Of a stretch of DNA of 64,000 nt, positions 42,539 to 55,266 are shown piece by piece. Position numbers and translations under genes: made by a program. The notes beneath the pieces are model-generated. The model saw only the letters and a program-made list of their open reading frames with translations, ran no database searches and was not told where the DNA came from. Each line of letters starts with the position of its first letter. Positions within the stretch are counted from its first letter, which is position 1. The stretch is from Excoecaria cochinchinensis (lineage: Eukaryota > Streptophyta > Magnoliopsida > Malpighiales > Euphorbiaceae): NCBI GenBank assembly GCA_947683425.1, contig CANTUQ010000037.1, positions 6,650,501 to 6,714,500 of the forward strand, written 5' to 3'.

Positions 42539-45500
42539 CTACTCTTCTAGCTTAAAATAATTAATCAAGCCCATTTGAATCTTCTCTTGTCCATTCGGCT
42601 CCATTGAGTTAGATATGGCATAATTCGACTCAACTCTCTCTTGAATCTCCATAACTTCCACAATTCGGCCTATGTATGCTTTTAGTGCTTCCTTGAACTT
42701 CTTAGCCCTTGATCTTGTCATTGGTCCATCTGACATTGCTAGCTCATCCTTAGTCCCATTATGATGTCCCATGGTTGTGCTCGCATCATCTCCTCCCTCT
42801 TCAAAAGGATTCGCCCTCGAATCTAAATCAAGGTCAAAAGGAGATAAATCAGAAACATTAAAAGTAGCACTAACATTATACTCACTTGGTAAATCTATCT
42901 TATATGCATTATTATTAATGCGTTCCAACACTTGGAATGGTCCATCACCCCTAGCATCAAGCTTCGACTTCCTTCGCTGTGGAAACCTCTCTTTGCGCAT
43001 ATGCACCCAAACCCAATCACCTAGTTCAAAAATAACTTACTTTCTCCCTTTATTGGCTTTTTATGCATACATGCGATTCTTTTTCTCAATCTGCTCACGT
43101 GCTTTCTCGTATATTATTTTAACCAAATCAGCCTTCTTTTTGTCATTTAAACTAGCAATCTCAATCAAAGGTAAAGGCATTAAATCTAATACAGTTAATG
43201 GATTAAAACCATACATAATCTCAAATGGCAAATAACCTGTAGAAGTATGGACAGAACGATTATATGCAAATTCAATGAATGGCAAACAATCTTTCTAAGT
43301 TCTCAAGTTCTTCCCAACAATAGCCCGTAATATGGCACCCAAATCCTATTCACTACCTCGGTTTGCCCATCAGTCTGTAGGTGACATCTAATAGAAAATA
43401 GAAGTTTAGCACCCAACTTTCCCCACAAAACTCTCCAAAAATGACTCGGGAACTTAACAGCCCTATCTGAAATAATGGTTCTTGGCACACCATGAAGTCG
43501 AACTACCTCTTTAAAGGAAATGTCAGCAATATTCGTTGCATCATCTGTTTTATGGCAAGCAATGAAATGAGCCATTTTACTAAATCTGTCCACCACAAAT
43601 ATACTATCCCTACCCTTCCTAGTCCTAGGTAAACCTAAAACAAAGTCCGTGGATATATCTGTCCAAGGCTCACTAGGTACTGGTAAAGGTGTATACAATC
43701 CATGAGGCATAGACGTAGACTTAGCTTGTCTACATGCAATGCACTTGGTACAAACCTTTTCCACGTCTCTTCTTATATGTGGCCAATAAAAATGTTCACT
43801 AAGCATATCTAAGGTCTTTTGCACACTAAAACGCTCCATTAACCCACCACTATGTGATTCCCTAACAAGCAAATCCCTAATAGAACATGTAGGAATACAA
43901 AGTTGTTTATCTCTAAAAAGATATCCTATATGCCTATAGTACTTATTAAACGCAGAATGTTCACAAACTTGATGCATATTAGCAAAATCAGCATCACCAA
44001 CATACAACTCTTTCAAATGCTCAAATCCAAGTAACTTACAAGTAAGCATAGAAATTAAAGCGTACCTTCTAGATAATGCATCAACCACAACATTTTTCTT
44101 ACCTTGCTTGTGCTTAATCACATAGGTAATGTTTCCAGAAATTCCACCCAACTTGCATGCCTTTTGCTCAATTTCCCTTGTCCCTTCAGGTACTTGAGAG
44201 ATTGATGATCCCTATAAATCACAAACTCCTTAGGAAGTAAATAGTGTTCTCACACTTCAAGAGCTCTTACCAAGGATAAAGCTCCTTGTCATAGGTGGAA
44301 TAATTCAACACTGGCCCGCTCAGCTTCTCACTGAAATATGCTATGGGACGATTTTTCTGCATCAAAACAGCACCTATACCAATTCCAAAAGCATCACATT
44401 AAATCTCAAAAGTCTTAGAAAAATTAGGTAAACGCAAAACTAGAGCAGTGTATAATTTCTCTTTTAAAGTGAAAAATGCATTTTCTTGCTTTTTACCCCC
44501 CATTAAAACCTAACATTCTTTTTGACACTCTCATTCAGTGGTGCAACAGTAGTTGAGAAATCTGTAAGAACGCCTATAGAAACTAGCTAAGCTATTGAAA
44601 CTCCTTACCTCACTCACATTCTTAAACGTTGGCCATTCTTGGATAACCTCCACCTTTTCAGAATCAACATCCACTCCTTTGGAGCTAACTACAAAACCTA
44701 AGAAAATAACTTTATCCATGCAAAATAAGCACTTCTTAAGGTTTGCATACAATTTTTCTTTCCTCAACACATTCAAAATAGCTTTAACATGCACAATATA
44801 ATCATTTAAGCACTTGTTGTAAACCAAAATATCATCAAAATACACAACCACATACTTTCTAAGAAACTCAACGTAAGACATAATTCATTAAGCGTATGAA
44901 AGTACTAGGTGCATTAGACAACCCAAAAGGCATTACTAACCACTGCACAATCCATATTTAGTCTTAAACGCAGTTTTTCACTTATCCCCTTCTTTCATCC
45001 TAATTTGATGATAGCCACTTTTAAGATCAATTTTAGTGAATAAACATGCACCATGTAACTCATCAAGCATATCATCTAATCTAGTAATAAGATGGCAATA
45101 CTTTACAGTGATTTTGTTTACCGCTCTACAATCAACACACATTCTCTAAGTCTTATCTTTCTTTAGCTCCAAAAGAACTGGTGCAGCACAATGACTGATG
45201 CTTTCCCTTACATTCCCCTTTTGAAGCAATTCATCCACTTGCCTTTGCAATTCCTTCATCTCCTCTGAATTGCTTCGATAAGTTGGACGATTAGGTATTT
45301 GAGCTTTTGGTACAAAGTCAATCAGGTGCTCAATCTCTCTTAAAAGTGATAATCCGTGTAGTACATCTTCAGGAAAGACATCTTCATACTCTTACAATAA
45401 GGTCATAAAAACACTAGGCAACTCGGGGTTAAGGTCAGTTTCAGTAAACAAAGTTTCCTTAAACCGAATCAAAATTAAAGCTCTCTTGCCTAAGTATGCA

Positions 45501-47363
45501 CTTTTTATCTCTCTCTCTCTCTTTTGCTTAAAAACATGGCTGTTTCTTAACTTTTTCACTCCTTTCAAGTTCTTTTTGCTCACCTTCCTCATTCTTTTCT
45601 TTCTTTCTACTCACTAACTTCTTCTCTCCTGCATATCCTTCTTTCTTTTCCTCACTTGTGCAGTTACTCACCATTGGGCCTTTAATTTTATTTTTTTCTC
45701 TCATGACCTCTTTTCTCTCTTCTTTCTTTTTCACCTCACTGGCCGAATTTCCATTTGTTGATTGTTGTAGTTTCAATTGCTCAAGGTAGGTTTCTTTGGG
45801 TAACAAAGGTGCAAGGCTAACTTTTCGCCCATTATACATAAAAGAATACCTATTCATGTTCCTATCATGCATAACACGCCTATCAAATTGTCATGGTCTA
45901 CCCAACAAAATATGGCCAGCTTGCATAGGCACAACATCACATATAACCTCATCAGCATACCTACCAATGAAAAATGCAACAACTACTTGCTTGGTGACTT
46001 TGACTTCCCCACTATCATTCAACTATTGTAATCTATATGGGTTAGGGTGTTTATCACATTTTAGCCCCAATTTCTCTACCAAAGTGATACTAGCTACATT
46101 AGTACAACTACTCCCATCTATGATCAGACTGCAAGCTTTCCCACCTATAAAGCATTTAGTATGAAATAAGTGCTCCCTTTGTTCTAAGCTATCTTCCTTC
46201 ACATTTTAACTTTAATACACACCTAGTAACTAAGGATTCTCCTTTAACAGCATATTCAATACTCTCATCATTATCTGAACAATCTTCTAAAAGTAGCATA
46301 CTGAAATTACTACTATCAGACTCATTACCATCATCAGACTCAGAAACCATTTCTCCCCCCTTAATAAACATAGTTTTCCTATTAGGACAATTAGATGCAT
46401 AATGACCACCCCTGACACTTAAAGCATTTAATATACCTATGTCTAGAAGTTTTGGGTGAAGGATCAGTAGCACCTTTTTAAATTGAAATACTCTTCTCCT
46501 TGGAATCCAAATGGTGCTCCCTTCTTTTATCTTCATTTGTGTTCCATTTTGGACTCCATTTGTTATTGGAATTTGAGAATGATCTTGCTGCCCTTCTTTG
46601 TTTTTGTTGCCTCTCCACTTTTATGGCAATGTTCACTAAGTCCTCCATGTCTACAAAATGTTGCAATTCAACCACATCGGCAATTTTTCTATTCAATCCT
46701 CCCATGAACCGAGCCATTGTTACCTCTTTCTCCTCTTCTATGTTAGCTTTGATCAATAGCATCTCCATCTTCTTGTGATAATCTTCTACTGATCTAGCAC
46801 CTTGCTATATAATTACTGGTATAACTCTCTGTAAGAATAAGATGGTACAAATATCTTCTTCATCACTCTCTTCATTTCCTCCCAAGTGGCTATAGGCGGT
46901 TCCCTATTCCTCCTCCTACTCTTTACCAACGCATTCCACCAAACTAATGCATAATCAAAAAACTCTACTGTTACTAATCTCACCTTCTTATCTTCAGAAT
47001 AATTATGACAACCAAAAATCATGTCCATCTTTCTTTCCCATTACCTTTAAAAGATGGAAAGTTCATCTTGATGGCACTAATATTGCAGTCCATTCTATCT
47101 TCTCTTCTCACTCTTTCCCTTATGGATTATACTTCATCCCCATCATCTAATTCATTATGATCAGCTTCTTCATCCTCATTGATCCATCATCCTCACCTGG
47201 CTTTCCTTCTAGAATTGTTATATGTGCTCACTTATAACCTCTCTAATCTATCATTTATGCTCCCTATATCCCTCATAAACTTCTCAAATGTACCATTCAT
47301 TGCTTGCATTATAAAGGTTAGCTCCTCTAGAGACATTCCCTTTTTGCCAATTTCTTCAGTCAT
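42539..47363 (-). pseudogene. Nested Ty3/gypsy chromovirus-like Gag-Pol, decayed
   Basis: Read from high to low coordinates. The Gag start is near 47363 (MTEEIGKKGMSLEEL), then Gag MIFGCHNYSEDKKVRL and YALVWWNALV (46813-47040) and ARFMGGLNRKIADVVELQHF (about 46650). A damaged zinc knuckle GHYASNCPNRK follows near 46400, then a protease-like IIDGGSCTNVAS (near 46110). A charged linker leads to RT with VVYFDDILVY (about 44840), an RNase H end (VVVDALSRR near 44080), integrase with WPHIRRDVEKVC..C and STDFVLGLP, IISDRAVKF and QTDGQTE (43330-43800), and a C-terminal GDGPFQVLERINNNAYKIDL. The last part, GPMTRSRAKKFKEAL, resembles the tail of CRM-like chromoviruses, a tentative assignment. Many stops and frameshifts separate the pieces. 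It lies inside the old Tat-like element. Confidence 0.85.
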
Positions 47364-50136
47364 TGTATGTACCTACAACCTCACAAGCACTCCCTCACGT
47401 GTTTCACTCAAAAGATGGCACTCCACTCGTGTTTCACTCAATTTGGCTTTTACCCTCTTTTAAGCTCACATAGTCAAGCCTTTTTCCACTCAAGCTTATT
47501 GTTCTTGATTGCACTTTAGAATTTAATTTAATATCAAGATGATTCACAAACAACAAATTAAAAAGAAGAATGAAATGAAAACACTTAACAAAGAAGATAG
47601 GTAAAATATTAGAAGCAAAAGACCAAAATGTAGAAAATTGAAGTGAACATACAAGATGAATAAATGTATATAGTCCTAATATATAGAAGTAAATTAACAA
47701 GAATCGATTTGTTAATATAGTGTAAATGGAAGCAAAAGTATAAAAGACACCAAAAATGTAAACTTAAGAATGAAATAAAATGACAAAACTAATGCATAAA
47801 TGCGAAGAGTTATAGTTTTTGATTTTGACCTATCCATGCAACCTCTTTCGAATGCAAAGAGCTGTTATAGGTTTCTAAGAATATTAGATCTAGACAGAGG
47901 ATCATGTCTCCTTCTCTGAATAGATGTTTTTCTTTAGGTTGTAATCCTTTCCTTTTATGTACTCGAATTTGATTAATAAAATGGGGATTTTTCTTCCATT
48001 TTTTGCTTTTCTTTTGTTTTTGTATATGACGTTTCCCTAATTAAATCAATCGGATATCCGATCTAACTTTATTTTCAAAATTCAGTCTACCCAGTCGAAT
48101 TATCATAACCGGGTGGATGACTTCCATGTTTCAAGTTCCTTTATTGAAGCTTGTGGATGTACCTTCTCCTTTGTATTTTCTTAATGTTGAAGTGTGACAG
48201 ATGACTTCGTATTTTTTCGGTCCTTTAGACTAAGGTGGAGTATTTTTGGATTTTTTCACATTGCAATTCATTCGCGGGGAATGTATGCTTGGCTGCTTAA
48301 TAGTTTCCTGGTCAAACCGATCGAACAACATGATTGAAATTGAGTCCATCTCATTATGCTCATGCCCTTTTCTGATCATTTGATGACCCGGTACTGTCTC
48401 GAAGAACAACATCGCATTTTCTCGATCATTTGCATTGAAATGCAGATAAATGGCCTTGCATCAATAAATGACATCGCATTTATGGATCGTTTGGATTCGA
48501 ATGCAGATAAAAGATTTTCTTTGCTTTTATCAGGGTGTCCGGGCGACTGTGAGCCATCTAGCACGAATTTATCTTTGGGAGTTATCGACGAAAGCGAATT
48601 AGTCCAATTAGATTTTCGACTTTCGGGAGTTATTGACCAAAGCAAATTAGTATAGTTCGATTTTTCAGCTTTTGGGAGTTATCCACCGAAGTGAATTAGT
48701 ACAATCGAATTTTCAGCTTTTGGGAATTATCAATTGAAGCAAATTAGTATAGTCGGATTTAAAAGTCGTAAAGGACTCCTACGATTTGTATTTTTGCAAA
48801 AGAGACTTGGGAATTCTTCAAGTTTTGATTATTTACTGCTATTCTGTCTTTTAGGAGTCTGTCGAGTTCTTTGAAGTGGGTGGTTCACATGGAGGTCGAG
48901 CTATACCCTGCTCATCTTTCGTTTTAAAAGCGCTTTATCCCACGTTCAGGATACTTAAAGGGTAAACCAAACCCCTTTAAGGCTTACAAAGATAGATTTC
49001 TTTAAGCAAAAAATGCATTTAGATCGATTACCAATAGTGGCAAGCAAGGGGCGTAACCTTAGTATGGATTTGGGCTTTCACCTTTGCCTTTCGATCCTTA
49101 CAGTTGGTGCACTCAATGTGATGCTAATCTCAAAGCAATGACTGGGAACAATCCTCATCCTGCATTTCTTTCCTCATAATGTACCCGATCTTGTCAGGGG
49201 TCTATGGACGGCTCTAAAGCAGGAAGGTCATATTGTGATTTTGTTGCTTCCTTTTAAGAAAAAACACGAGTAATCAACTCGGATATTTTCAATGCCTCCA
49301 GAATCTACAATTTGTATATTCAATAATCAAATTAATTGGAATACAATACTACATCGAGTACCTTTTAGCTGCATCAATTTTCCATAGCTTTTGAGCACTG
49401 CAATTATACACCATCTCTTTCAGATCCTATCTTTCGGGAGCCTTTCAGCTCTTCCAAAATAGATCCTATTATGAGCATGCATCTTGTAAGGCGAAATTGA
49501 TTTAAAAGGCGAACTCGAACGGGCTTATATCATCCCTTTTTCGAGTTGTTCTCTAAGACTTGGGTGCAAAGAACTCGAAGGGCATCTTTTTATTTCTTCC
49601 TCCCTTGCAAGCTTCCCCTTGGAATAGACTTAACCCATTCGGGAGCATCCCTCCCTTTGGGATGTCCTTCTTGTTTTTATGCATCATTCTATTCTAGCTT
49701 CGCTCTTACGTGGAATCCTACCAATCCACTCATCGGAGTAACGTCATTGCTGGGTCTGATTGATGTGGTGGTGTCTAGTGTTGGCACTCTTTTTTGCTCT
49801 TTTGCTGTTGGAGGGTTGGTTCCACTGTGAGCGAGATAGATTCTCTAGGCATTTTTGAGCTTTTGCTCGAGGAGCTCTCTATCAGCATGTAACACAGCTC
49901 GTTTTGTTTTAAATTTGAACAAGCGTGGTTGCTTTCGTTTTAGCTTGGAATAAGGAGGATTCCAAGTGTCTTATTTTATCTAGACGTGCTTTCGATAGAC
50001 AAGACTCATGAGGAGTTCAAGCTCCTCTGTACAACCTTTTTTCTCTTATAAGCTTTGAAGAGGCCAAGATTTTATGACCTCTTTTGGTGTCTCCTCACGG
50101 AGGCATCCAGCCTGTGTATTGGTAGCTCGATGGGCT
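47364..50136. other. Interior of old Tat-like element and nested gypsy leader, no clear gene
   Basis: 47364 to about 47830 is probably the nested gypsy's leader. Beyond that, no family motif was recognised. A plus-strand frame at 49546-49830 has a hydrophobic C-terminal part (LIGVTSLLGLIDVVVSSVG), but no homology is apparent. A 48-bp tandem repeat lies at 48577-48763. Confidence 0.35.
48577..48763 (+). repeat. 48-bp tandem repeat, 4 copies
   Basis: Units start gggagttatc at about 48577, 48625, 48674 and 48722, each followed by gaagcgaattagtaca and a ttcagctttt-like end. The copies are diverged, and the last is partial. Confidence 0.75.
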
Positions 50137-50675
50137 CTACATTGTACGATAAGCAAATTTCCTTTTTGCTCTTCCCCTTGCTCTACCACCGAACGATAGC
50201 ATTTGCCCGATACCACTGAGGATTCCCTTCAAGTCTTTCATGATGATTTGAGTGTTATCTGGCCGCATCACGAATTTCTTGAGTGCGGGAGGAAATGAGG
50301 GATCTTTGAAGTTCGTCCTGCTCACTAGTGGATATTAACCCTTTTCTATTGCCGTAAGCTTGACTATCCTTTTTGCCTTCTTTGGAAATTTCCTCATAGC
50401 TCTTTTTCAAACTCCGAGGCTGCTGGACCATCAAGATGAACTGTTGGATACTTTTGGTAGAGTCCTCAAGAATAGCCCTAATGTCATTCATGGTTATCGA
50501 GGTATTGTCCGATGGTGCCAAAAATTCCTTGTCGAATTTATAAGTTGAATTAATAATGACAAAGGGATCCTTGAGGTTCATTCCATCCATCATCGGTCAT
50601 GGTTCACTTTCATCTGTGCCAAACGAATCGTATCTTTTTGACTTAGCTTGAGCAGAGCTTCTCGATCCTGCCATG
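50137..50675 (-). pseudogene. Gag N-terminal region of old Tat-like element
   Basis: An ATG at 50675, six bases after the PBS, opens MAGSRSSAQAKSK but meets a stop after 22 codons. A second frame (50593-50255) continues with NLKDPFVIINSTYKFDKEFL and APSDNTSITMNDIRAILEDS. A third frame (50325-50137) reads NFKDPSFPPALKKFVMRPD and NTQIIMKDLKGILSGIG, a diverged second copy of the same module. It matches the gag start of the element at 53635 (SEDTPITVKDMRALFSDFTKS). Frameshifts separate the parts, so no product is expected. Confidence 0.6.
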
Positions 50676-50680
50676 GCCTC

Positions 50681-50698
50681 TTAACGAAAGCACCAAAT
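50681..50698 (-). other. Primer binding site of old Tat-like element
   Basis: On the minus strand this reads TTTGGTGCTTTCGTTAAG, directly after the LTR. It matches the site at 53613-53630 except for one base. Confidence 0.75.
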
Positions 50699-51192
50699 AA
50701 TAATTTCTGAGAAATTATAAGAGGGAGAGGTTGGTATGGTGGTTGAGTCTAGCCAATTGGATCGGCTGTTCTTCGGTCCTGCAAAATAGTGTGCCCGGGT
50801 TATGCTAGGCTTAAGTCAGAAGTGATAGAGAGAAAAGGAGATATGAGTTCTTTTTTTTATGGATTGTGTTGTTACCTGGGTAAAGTGACTTGGTATTTAT
50901 ATGAGTGTATAGATCCACTTGAGTGGTCTACTCTGGCGTTGAATGGCCTACCTTGGTGTCAGAGTAGGAGGCGGCGATGTGATGCACAGCAGGCGAAAGA
51001 TGGGACAGAGGTATGTGTCAATGGATTATTGACAGCTATGTCTTGTCAATCCAATTGGACATCTTGCAGGCTCCTTATCCTTTTGGTTCCCGTGCCTATC
51101 TGCTTGTCCATGTGCCATGCCTTAAGGACTTTGGTCCTTTGGGCCGAACTTTGGCTTAGGCTTAACAAATGATAATATTTTGGGTATTATCA
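50699..51192 (-). repeat. 5' LTR (minus-strand sense) of old Tat-like element
   Basis: 494 bp, homologous to 41013-41514 and ending TATTATCA on the plus strand. The end next to the PBS has lost its canonical dinucleotide (tataattt in place of tgataattt). Confidence 0.82.
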
Positions 51193-51197
51193 ATTAT

Positions 51198-53126
51198 TTA
51201 TTTTGATTTTAAAACTTTAAAGGAGAATATCTCCAAATGAAAGAACAAAGGCAACATTACCCATTTTGGTAAAATAAATGGGCAAATTTATACTTTACAT
51301 CTAGAAAAAATTATGAAAATGGCAAACACTAGATATCAAATTTGTTGCAAATTTCTCAAAAATACCTTAAAAAAGTGAAAGTCTTTTTAAAATTACTAGC
51401 CAAACTTTTTGATTTTTGATAATACTTTTTCTAAAATTTTCATTTTAAAAATACAATTTGTTTTGTAATACTCTTATTTTGGCTCAAACATCTCCTCTTT
51501 ATAAGTAACTTCTATAATTTACCTAAACAAATAATTATTCTTCATTATTTCTTCTTCGTGTTATATTTTTTTTTCAACACTTCTTTTTTTCTTCACGTAT
51601 ATTTTTTTCAACAGTGTAATTTTGTGAAAGATTTGCTCCATCAAATTAAAATCAGATTAGTGATAATATATATACATATGCCAAAGTCCATGTAGGAATT
51701 TCAACATATCATTTTAGTAAACCGGTAAAGTATACCTTGGTATAGATAGGTATACCAAAGCAAATAGTAGAAAACTCGATATTGAAATTTGGTATACCAA
51801 ATGGTATATTTGAATAGCAAAGTGAAAATTTTAACAATGTAGTTTGGTATACCAGTAAGTATGTGTACCGAACAGAAGAATTGATATATCTATACAAGGT
51901 GGAAATTTCAACATTCTAATTCGGTATAACAGTTGGTATACATAGGTATATTGAATAGAAGGGTAGGGCTATGGCCTGAGGAATGTAGATGGCAAACAAC
52001 ATCACTATATACAAACGTATAATCGGAAGAAAAAATGGGGAGAAACAAACTAATCCAAATAGAAACTAATGAATAATACAAAATTCAACATTAATTCTCC
52101 AAACTAAATCTAAATAGGGAAAAAATGAAAAACAAAAATCAATCTACCAACTCTAATACTAGTCGTTACCTTTAAAAATGTCACACAATCGAGAAGCAAT
52201 TCTCTCTCCAACAAGAAGAAATCATTGTTTATAATGAATTTATGAGATTTGTTTATGAAATTTTGAGAATTAAATCAGATTTATTGAAAGATTTGAATTT
52301 GAGAAATGATTAACTGGTGTAAAAAGAAATTACGTTTTTATTGATTTTTACCTAATTGTATTTTTAAAAATATAAATTTAAAAAAAGAAATATGTTTGAG
52401 ACTCGAAAGTGAAAAATGTATTTTTTTTAAAAAAAAAAGAAAAAAAAAGTGGTATTTTGTATAATTTTCTGAAATGTATTCTAGCCAATTGGCCTTTCCT
52501 TCTTTTGTAGGCTATAAGCGATGGGTTCATTATTCTTCACTTTCTTTTCATAGTATAAACCTTTGGTCCAAGCCTTTTGGGCTTATGTTATTTTTATTAG
52601 GCCTTTGGGTCCAAACCCAATTGATGTTATGTGAATTCTTTAGTCTAAATTATTATTAATTATTTTAATTTAAAATATTTTTTGAAGAAAAAATTAAAAG
52701 AAAAAAAAGAATGAGTTAAGTTAGACAAATAAATAAACACTAGGTACAAATTGATCAATAAATATAAAAATGATAAGAAAACAAGGCAAAGAATTAAAAA
52801 ATAATAATAATAATTTAAAACAAAGAGGAAATGTTCAAATATAAGGATATAAAATAAATAAAAGGTATTGAAAAAAGGGGGGAAAATAGTATTAATTACC
52901 AAAATCCTTCTTATTTAATTTTCATTTTGCCCAACAAATTTTAAAACAAACTAAATTAATCTCCAACTTTTTAAATATATTCAAATTGAACCATCAATTA
53001 CATTTATAGCTGATAACTAATGAAATGTCCAATCAAGCATAGAAATAATTACATATATCCTTCAAGCTATCACTTATATTTCAATTAGACCCCAATATAT
53101 AAAATTGAACAAATCAACCATCTACA
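51198..53126. other. AT-rich region without recognisable genes
   Basis: No protein motif was recognised. At 51715-51960, diverged copies of ggtataccaa/ttggtatacc recur in both orientations with spacers of about 60-100 bp, suggesting an eroded element or satellite-like array. 52650-52900 is A-rich with simple repeats. Confidence 0.4.
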
Positions 53127-53612
53127 TGATAACTCTGCAAATATCATTTGCATAATGGCCCATCCAATCGGCCCAGTCTATTGGCAAGGCCCAAGGCCTA
53201 ACACCAAAGAGTAGTAGGCGGGAGCTCCAAGGCAGCGCACACGCTCGATCGGCTGATGTGACCGCCAGTCCCATCAGCCATCTGACACAAGGCAGCGCCC
53301 ATGCCCATCAACTGCTCCCTATCACTTCGCCGCACACCTACTCTGACAGCCAGTTATCACATTCCAGGCACTCAAGTGCACCTCAACTGTCTCTTATAAA
53401 TAGCCCATCCAACGATGGCACCAGGTATTGAATCTCTAGCATTCTACTTCTAAGCATTCTCTCTCTAAAGCTACTAACTTAAGCTTCGGAGTACTTATGC
53501 CTGGTCTGATCGGGCTCTTTCTCTTGCAGGATTCACCCATCCGATCGGATCTTCCACTACAATCCAGCCAACTCTCCTTCTATTTCAGATAAAGACATTC
53601 TGTGCTTTATCA
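53127..53612 (+). repeat. 5' LTR of Tat-like derivative
   Basis: 486 bp, TGATAACTC...CTTTATCA. It contains a clear TATA box ttataaatag (53394-53403) with the leader downstream. The second copy begins at 58230. Confidence 0.88.
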
Positions 53613-53630
53613 TTTGGTGCTTTCGTTGAG
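53613..53630 (+). other. Primer binding site of Tat-like derivative
   Basis: tttggtgctttcgttgag lies immediately after the LTR and five bases before the gag ATG. The same motif follows the LTR of the element at 50681-50698. Confidence 0.8.
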
Positions 53631-53634
53631 AGAC

Positions 53635-54274
53635 ATGGCTAACTCAAAATCTAACGATAGTGCATCCCCATGGAACATGATCACGATGGCGGCAGCCGCG
53701 CCAGATCATGGACCTCACAGAGGAGGAAGATATCTCCCAGGTCCCCAACTAGGTCCAACCTTCTTCCCGAATTCGATGATGCCATTCTGAGGCAATCGGA
53801 AGATACCCCTATCACCGTTAAGGACATGCGTGCGCTTTTTAGTGACTTCACCAAGAGCATTATCCAAACACTTAAAAAAGGTAAGATGCCGAGAACCTCT
53901 GGAAGAGCCCATGAGGACTACCTCATGGACGAAGACTTCAGACGGAGAAGAAGCAAGGGGATCTCCATCAATGAGCTACGAGCTCAGGACAGTCGAAGGG
54001 GCATCATCAGGACCCCAAGAAGGTATGATAAAGGGTTTCCAGGTATCACAACGCCAAAGTAAAGTCTAGAGCTTTCAACATCGGCGACTTAGTGCTCAGA
54101 AAGGCGGACATAGCTGCGAGAAACGCATGAATGGGCAAGCTAATGCCAAATTGGGAAGGGCCTTATGAGGTCTCCAAAGTCTTAAGCACGAGCACGTACA
54201 GGCTCAAAACAATAGAAGGGCAAGCCATCTCCAGGAGCTGGAATGTTGAAGTACTCAAAAAGTACCACTTGTAA
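53635..54274 (+). pseudogene. Gag start fused to integrase tail by internal deletion
   Basis: ATG 53635 opens MANSKSNDSASPWNM, and a frameshift before 53790 moves reading to a second frame with DTPITVKDMRALFSDFTKSI and a basic RRRRSKGISIN segment. At about 54040 the reading jumps to the C-terminal end of a Tat integrase: YHNAKVKSRAFNIGDLVLRK, an in-frame TGA (54128), then LMPNWEGPYEVSKVLSTSTY and RSWNVEVLKKYHL with stop at 54272. The rest of gag and nearly all of pol are missing between the two parts. No functional enzyme is possible. Confidence 0.75.
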
Positions 54275-55266
54275 TGATATGTCCAGATTCAACAAATGTT
54301 CAATCAATAAAGAGATTCCTTTTCATCCTTGTATAAAGAGTTTCTTTTCATTAATTATCTGTAAAGCATGCATATCATAACTTATACGCTAGGCTCGACG
54401 TTCTTCCTGAGCCAAAGATGCAAAAGTTGGAACCCACTTCTTTGCAGGTACAAAACAACCGTTAGGATTGATGTTATTCCCGATCCAAAAATACGGGACA
54501 ACTTAAAAACAACCGTTAGGGTCGATGCAACTCCCGATCCAAGCACCTGACAGTTTGACCGTTAGGATCGACGAATATCCCGATCCAAAGATACGGGAAC
54601 CACGAACCTTATGTCGATCCCGTCCGTTAGGATCAGCTATACTCTGATCCGAAAATACGGAACGCGCTCCGCTTGCACTAACTCACTCGCTAGATTAGAC
54701 GTCTATCCCGAATCCAAGATGTGAGCATTGTGGTTAGATTAAGGTAAACGTTTCTCCCAAGACAAGTGTTGTGCAACGGTCACAAACCGGAATGCAAATC
54801 GAACACTAACTTGATGAACGAAACTATTCGCCTGATTCTAAGTCTAACTTAAGAGTCGTTCCAAATGGCCGACTAATCGTGCATTCTAAATCAGATTGGG
54901 CAAATCGGTCATTGGACTTAAGAAATTATTCCAATTCAGGAAGTATATGAGATTCATTAATATGTTTCACATTAGCAAGTTATATGCGTTTTAGTGAGCT
55001 ACATTCAAACTTAGCAAATTTTATGCAATTTTACAAGTTATTAAAGATTTACGAACGCATGACTATAGGAGTTTGCAAATTATGCAAAAATTATCATTTA
55101 TTGAAAGAATTGTATACAGTACAATCTACGAGGATCAGTACAATAAATAAAGGACACAAAGGAAAAGTCCTACATATTTACAATTTCTAACCTAAGTCTC
55201 TATATTTACAACTTCTGCATTGCCAGAAGGATCGGTAGCTGGCCCCACATCTGGCTCGGCGGAAGC
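54275..55266 (+). repeat. Non-coding interior with spaced direct repeats
   Basis: Between the integrase tail and the antisense gene, short units like ccgttaggatcgatg...cccgatccaaaatacggg recur five to six times between about 54385 and 54715, each with small changes. The rest is AT-rich and holds no recognised gene. Confidence 0.55.

Larger units (their letters stand above)
41013..51192 (-). mobile_element. Old Tat-like Ty3/gypsy element, minus strand, with nested gypsy
   Basis: The direct LTRs are 41013-41514 and 50699-51192, flanked by exact ATTAT duplications (41008-41012 and 51193-51197). The polypurine tract lies beside the low-coordinate LTR and the primer site beside the high-coordinate LTR, so the element reads on the minus strand. 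The LTRs differ by many substitutions and small gaps, so it is old. Its own coding is limited to a damaged gag start (50137-50675). A decayed chromovirus-like Gag-Pol (42539-47363) sits inside it. The PBS and gag start match the Tat-like derivative at 53127. Confidence 0.82.

Noticed and set aside
49546..49830. 94-codon plus-strand frame with a hydrophobic segment
   Set aside because: It lies in decayed interior DNA of an old element without recognisable homology or conserved start context.
54385..54715. Evenly repeated cgttaggatcga units that resemble a CRISPR-like array
   Set aside because: Spacing and units are irregular and diverged, the context is a plant retroelement, and no associated genes exist.
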